A program made the translations under genes and the position numbers. Positions 62,270 through 64,000 of a DNA stretch of 64,000 bases are shown piece after piece. The stretch's first letter is position 1. Each line of letters opens with the position of its first letter. The notes under the pieces were generated by a model, which did not search any database, was not told where the DNA came from, and saw only the letters and a list, made by a program, of their open reading frames with translations. The stretch is from UBA1672 sp965263215 (GTDB taxonomy: Bacteria > Pseudomonadota > Alphaproteobacteria > Micavibrionales > Micavibrionaceae), in NCBI GenBank assembly GCA_965263215.1, contig OZ253663.1, forward strand, positions 62,001 through 126,000. The letters are read 5' to 3'.

Positions 62270-64000
62270 ATGACGAAAATAGCATATAGTTACATACGTT
62301 TTTCAACAGTCGACCAAATGAAAGGAGATTCACTACGAAGACAAATTCAACTCTCTGAAAACTACGCAAAAAAACATAATCTAAAAATCGACAAATCTTT
62401 AAAAATGCAAGATTTAGGCATAAGCGCTTTTAAAGGAGACAACATAACATCAGGTGCATTAGGTGCTTTTTTGAAAGAAATTGAAGCTAATAACATCCAA
62501 CAAGGCTCATACTTATTAGTAGAAAGTATAGATCGCATCTCAAGAGACAAAGTCAGTATTGCTTTAGAATTATTTCTGTCCATCCTCAGAAAAGGAATAG
62601 TAATCGTTACACTAAATGACGAAATGAAGTATGAGCATGATAACTTAGATATTCATGAGTTAATGATCTCTATCATTACAATGTCACGAGCCCACAATGA
62701 AAGTAAAATAAAGTCCGAAAGAATACAAAAAGCTTGGGAAAACAAAATAGACAATGCTCTAGAAAAACCTGTTACAAAATGGGTGCCCGCATGGTTAAAG
62801 ATACAAGACGGCAAAATTGTTGAAATTCCAGAACGAGTTGCATTAATTCAAGATATATTTGATTGGGTTTGCGATGGGTTAGGAACAACGTTAATTCTAA
62901 AAAAAATTAATCAAATGAATATAGAGCCTTGGGGAGCATCTACGAGCGTCAATTTAAATTTAGACAAACCCAAAAACACAAGAAATCCTAAACGTTGGTA
63001 TGCAAGCTATATACAACGAATTCTTACCAATAGAGCTGTTCTAGGAGAATATCATCCTCGTAAAAAATCAAAAAAAACAAATATCATTAAAAATTACTAC
63101 CCTAAAATTATAGACGAACACACCTTCAACATGGTTCAAGAAATAAGAAAATCAAGAGATGTTAGAAATGGTCAACACACAGGTAGAAAGGGAGAGAACA
63201 TAACAAACATTTTTGCAGGAATTTTAAGATGTGGGTATTCACAAAAAAATAATCTCGCGAACAATCAGTGCTCTGAAAAAGAGAGTTCAGTTACAATATA
63301 CAGTAAAGGAAGAAAGAACCCGTCTAAATATTTGCAATGTTCTAAGAGTAGAGAAGGAGGAGTTAATTGTAGTAAGTGTACAAAATTATGGAGATACGAC
63401 CACTTTGAACACGCCTTTTTACAGTATGCAAAAGAAATAGATGTAACTACTTTATTGGGGGAAGAGAACGAACGTTTAATACAAATAGAAAAGCAACAAA
63501 AAGAACTATCATCGCTCAAAGTTGATGCAAACAAAACAAATACAGAAATAGATAAAATTCTTGATACCTTCAAACAAGAAGATGAGATTCCTAACTTCAT
63601 CACGGAAAGAGCATTAGAAATAGAAAAGAAAAAGATATCTCTACAAAAAGAAATAGAGCAAAAACAAGAGTTCATTCAACGACTACAAAAACAAAGGTCT
63701 AATAAAGACAAGGAATATCAAAAATTCCAAGACATCATATCAGGATTACAAAATAATGACGCTGAAAAGTCTAAGGAACTGCGCTTAAAATTATCAGAAA
63801 CAATAAGACGGCTGATAAACAGAATTGATTTGTACGTGATGGGAAGAACAATGCGTAAAGAAACCTTAGAAATTTTATTAAAAGAATATCCTGATAAAAA
63901 AAAGTACATTATGAAAAACTATGCTCATAAAACAGAACAAGCAGATCCATTCTTCGTAGTTTACTATAAAAGCGGCTATACCAGAATCGTAATCTTAGAC
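62270..64000 (+). CDS. Large serine recombinase (integrase), C-terminus outside window
   Basis: An integrase of the large serine recombinase family, open to the last base (577 codons). The resolvase catalytic domain has the active serine in YIRFSTVDQ (Ser12) and a conserved Arg cluster in DRISRDK near residue 90. The recombinase domain follows (KWVPAWLKIQDGKIVEIPE near 165; YIQRILTNRAVLGEYHP). A Cys-containing zinc-ribbon-like region lies near residues 320-370 (RCGYSQ; QCSKSREGGVNCSKC); its first Cys pair is atypical. A long coiled coil then runs on from about 395. ATG 62270 follows AAGGAT. It is far more AT-rich than the rest of the window. Adjacency to broken comM shows this element inserted there. 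Confidence 0.95.
   Translation, partial: MTKIAYSYIRFSTVDQMKGDSLRRQIQLSENYAKKHNLKIDKSLKMQDLGISAFKGDNITSGALGAFLKEIEANNIQQGSYLLVESIDRISRDKVSIALELFLSILRKGIVIVTLNDEMKYEHDNLDIHELMISIITMSRAHNESKIKSERIQKAWENKIDNALEKPVTKWVPAWLKIQDGKIVEIPERVALIQDIFDWVCDGLGTTLILKKINQMNIEPWGASTSVNLNLDKPKNTRNPKRWYASYIQRILTNRAVLGEYHPRKKSKKTNIIKNYYPKIIDEHTFNMVQEIRKSRDVRNGQHTGRKGENITNIFAGILRCGYSQKNNLANNQCSEKESSVTIYSKGRKNPSKYLQCSKSREGGVNCSKCTKLWRYDHFEHAFLQYAKEIDVTTLLGEENERLIQIEKQQKELSSLKVDANKTNTEIDKILDTFKQEDEIPNFITERALEIEKKKISLQKEIEQKQEFIQRLQKQRSNKDKEYQKFQDIISGLQNNDAEKSKELRLKLSETIRRLINRIDLYVMGRTMRKETLEILLKEYPDKKKYIMKNYAHKTEQADPFFVVYYKSGYTRIVILD

Overview
The window looks like a chromosomal segment of a free-living alphaproteobacterium of moderate-to-low GC. 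The evidence is the alphaproteobacterial type of SerC, an NDUFA9-like protein next to surA and ksgA, a YifB/ComM of alphaproteobacterial type, a ROSE-type leader on hsp20, and DUF1223, DUF898/M48 and DUF481 proteins. The lineage cannot be fixed from the sequence alone; a Micavibrio/Rhodospirillales-like group is only a guess. Most of the window is ordinary housekeeping DNA, with three accessory or unusual zones.

Layout. Positions 1-9.2 kb: the 3' part of der, a five-helix membrane protein, a small MscS channel, purF, cvpA, infC (with an AUU start), an orphan gene wedged between infC and thrS, thrS, and a SpoIIAA-like protein. Positions 9.2-26.6 kb: one minus-strand type I secretion locus, in transcription order giant RTX adhesin (3991 aa), TolC-like outer-membrane factor, LapB-like ABC exporter and HlyD/LapC-like adaptor. 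The adhesin carries a 5.6 kb array of near-perfect 861-bp repeats. Positions 27-38 kb: serA, a DUF481 porin-like protein, serC, serB, a stand-alone Clp-type AAA ATPase, an RsmC-like methyltransferase, a DUF898/M48 peptidase pair, an AsmA-like protein, and hsp20 with a promoter, RNA thermometer and terminator that can all be read. Positions 38-46 kb: a PQQ-type sugar dehydrogenase, a large DUF3772-MscS channel, a flagellin with an inserted LamG-like domain, and a tiny islet bounded by a copy of the 3' end of tRNA-Ser(GGA). Positions 46-62 kb: two glycosyltransferases, an ArsR regulator, gmk, an NDUFA9-like/surA/ksgA operon, DUF1223, uvrD/pcrA, a diguanylate cyclase, an unrecognised 415-aa protein and a trehalase. 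Positions 62.2-64 kb: an AT-rich large serine recombinase has broken comM and marks the left edge of an integrated element that runs out of the window.

How the parts fit. The secretion genes have everything needed to export the adhesin, but no LapD/LapG-type release genes are in view. A PAAG motif at residues 107-110 of the adhesin is the only hint of proteolytic release. SerA, SerC and SerB make the complete phosphorylated serine pathway, but from three separate transcription units. The most distinctive observations are the homogenised adhesin repeats, the flagellin-LamG chimera, the ROSE-type thermometer, the micro-islet at tRNA-Ser and the comM-disrupting serine integrase.
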